This document shows positions 63,546 through 64,000 of a stretch of DNA of 64,000 nt, piece after piece. A model generated the notes under the pieces. The model made no database searches, was not told the origin of the DNA, and was given only the letters and a program-made list of their open reading frames with translations. The stretch's first letter is position 1; each line of letters opens with the position of its first letter. Source of the DNA: Micavibrio sp. (GTDB lineage: Bacteria > Pseudomonadota > Alphaproteobacteria > Micavibrionales > Micavibrionaceae); contig NZNU01000039.1 in NCBI GenBank assembly GCA_002695035.1, positions 1 through 64,000 on the forward strand, given 5' to 3'. Made by a program: the position numbers and the translations under genes.

Positions 63546-63569
63546 AATAAAAAAATTTATTTTTTTATT
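63546..63569. repeat. perfect AT-only inverted repeat
   Basis: AATAAAAAAA, spacer TTTA, TTTTTTTATT: 10-bp arms with no G or C. It lies in the 211-bp divergent region between the 40-residue gene and the ResB-like gene. It could act as an AT-rich promoter element or a protein site; it is too weak for a terminator. Confidence 0.5.
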
Positions 63570-63666
63570 CACAACATATGCGGTCGAGAGCAGTATTATT
63601 ATAACTCATAAAAGATATTTATCTTCATACTTGTGCGGGTGTGGATTCCTTTTTATAGTCCGGCAC

Positions 63667-64000
63667 ATGGTTACCTACGCAGTATTCAAAAGAGGCAGTA
63701 AGGTCAGGCGCGTCCTGATGTCGCCCGCCATTTTATTCTGGGCGCTGCCCTATCTGATGATGCTGTTGTTAATCGGCACATTGGCGCAAGCCGAAATCGG
63801 GATTTACGAGGCGCAAAACCGCTTTTTCTCCTCCCTCATTTTATGGGTCGGGCCCATTCCCCTGCCCGGCGGATTGGCAGTCAGCGCGCTGATTTTTCTG
63901 AATCTGCTGGCCAAATTTATCTTTGACAGCCCGTGGAGTTTAAAAAAAACAGGGATAAATTTGACCCATCTGGGTGTTCTTGTCCTTCTTATCGGTGGCG
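63667..64000 (+). CDS. ResB-like cytochrome c biogenesis protein (5' part)
   Basis: The first 111 codons are present; the gene runs off the window end. MVTYAVFKRGSKVRRVLMSP leads into a TM helix FWALPYLMMLLLIGTLAQAE. GIYEAQNRFFSSLILWVGPI then PLPGG, a second TM (LAVSALIFLNLLAKFIF), the SPWSLKKTGINLTHLG stretch, and the start of a third TM follow. This matches the ResB-like family, which works with CcsA in haem attachment to cytochrome c. No strong Shine-Dalgarno precedes the ATG. Confidence 0.8.
   Translation, partial: MVTYAVFKRGSKVRRVLMSPAILFWALPYLMMLLLIGTLAQAEIGIYEAQNRFFSSLILWVGPIPLPGGLAVSALIFLNLLAKFIFDSPWSLKKTGINLTHLGVLVLLIGG

Noticed and set aside
1-64000. CRISPR arrays, IS elements, prophage or integron structures
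   Set aside because: No regularly spaced direct repeats, transposase, integrase or phage structural genes were seen on either strand.

Overview
The window is a gene-dense chromosomal segment of an alphaproteobacterium. The left end carries the block mnmE-mnmG-rsmG-parA-parB-holA-lptE-leuS, which is characteristic of the origin-proximal region in that class. Two perfect parS sites are embedded in mnmG and rsmG. A ChvI/ChvG two-component pair, succinate dehydrogenase, and promoters matching the alphaproteobacterial general-stress (EcfG) consensus fit the same assignment. GC content looks moderate. A free-living member of a basal or Micavibrio-like lineage is possible, but this is only a guess. 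No insertion sequence, prophage, CRISPR array or rRNA operon was seen. One tRNA gene is present (Gly, GCC).

Layout. 1-9.2 kb: tRNA modification, chromosome segregation, polymerase delta subunit, LPS transport lipoprotein and leucyl-tRNA synthetase. 9.2-10.7 kb: a porin with strongly biased codon use and its own terminator. 10.7-17.2 kb (minus strand): thrS, two secreted or unknown proteins, a ferredoxin-NADP reductase, an HD-domain protein and ahcY. 17.3-22.5 kb: two small plus-strand ORFs, then rapZ, chvG, chvI and an orphan hipA. The hprK/EIIA/HPr genes often found between rapZ and ahcY in relatives are absent, and RapZ has lost its Walker A lysine. 22.5-28.2 kb: folC-accD-trpA behind a GyrI-like gene, then a hybrid histidine kinase.

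28.3-40.7 kb is the most unusual stretch. A degenerate aspartate-semialdehyde-dehydrogenase-like gene precedes sdhC-sdhD-sdhA. About 7.4 kb of other genes then separate these from sdhB: a phosphoethanolamine-transferase/GDPD-like fusion, a GGDEF protein, an aldo/keto reductase, a small gene with an EcfG-type promoter, and an MBOAT/SGNH acylation pair. 40.7-48.6 kb: an RsmB-type rRNA methyltransferase, Trm112-like, LON-like and CnoX-like proteins, a tRNA-editing factor, tRNA-Gly, a receiver protein, the NAD salvage pair pncA/pncB, and a degenerate EAL-like protein. 48.7-53.4 kb: a four-gene phosphorelay cluster. 53.5 kb: a stress-type flavin/PLP-oxidase-fold protein with a second EcfG-type promoter. 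54.1-59.8 kb: the four-gene ligase-associated DNA repair cluster (MPE nuclease, Lhr-core helicase, MBL exonuclease, ATP-dependent ligase), arranged divergently with overlapping 5' ends. 59.9-64 kb: an ABC-F protein behind two small unknown genes, a 40-residue basic protein, a candidate plus-strand small transcript, and the start of a ResB-like cytochrome c maturation gene.

No wholly new system can be proven from sequence alone. The best leads are the interrupted sdh locus with its lipid-A/phosphodiesterase fusion, the eroded RapZ/PTS locus, the shared EcfG-type promoters, and the divergently overlapped repair cluster.
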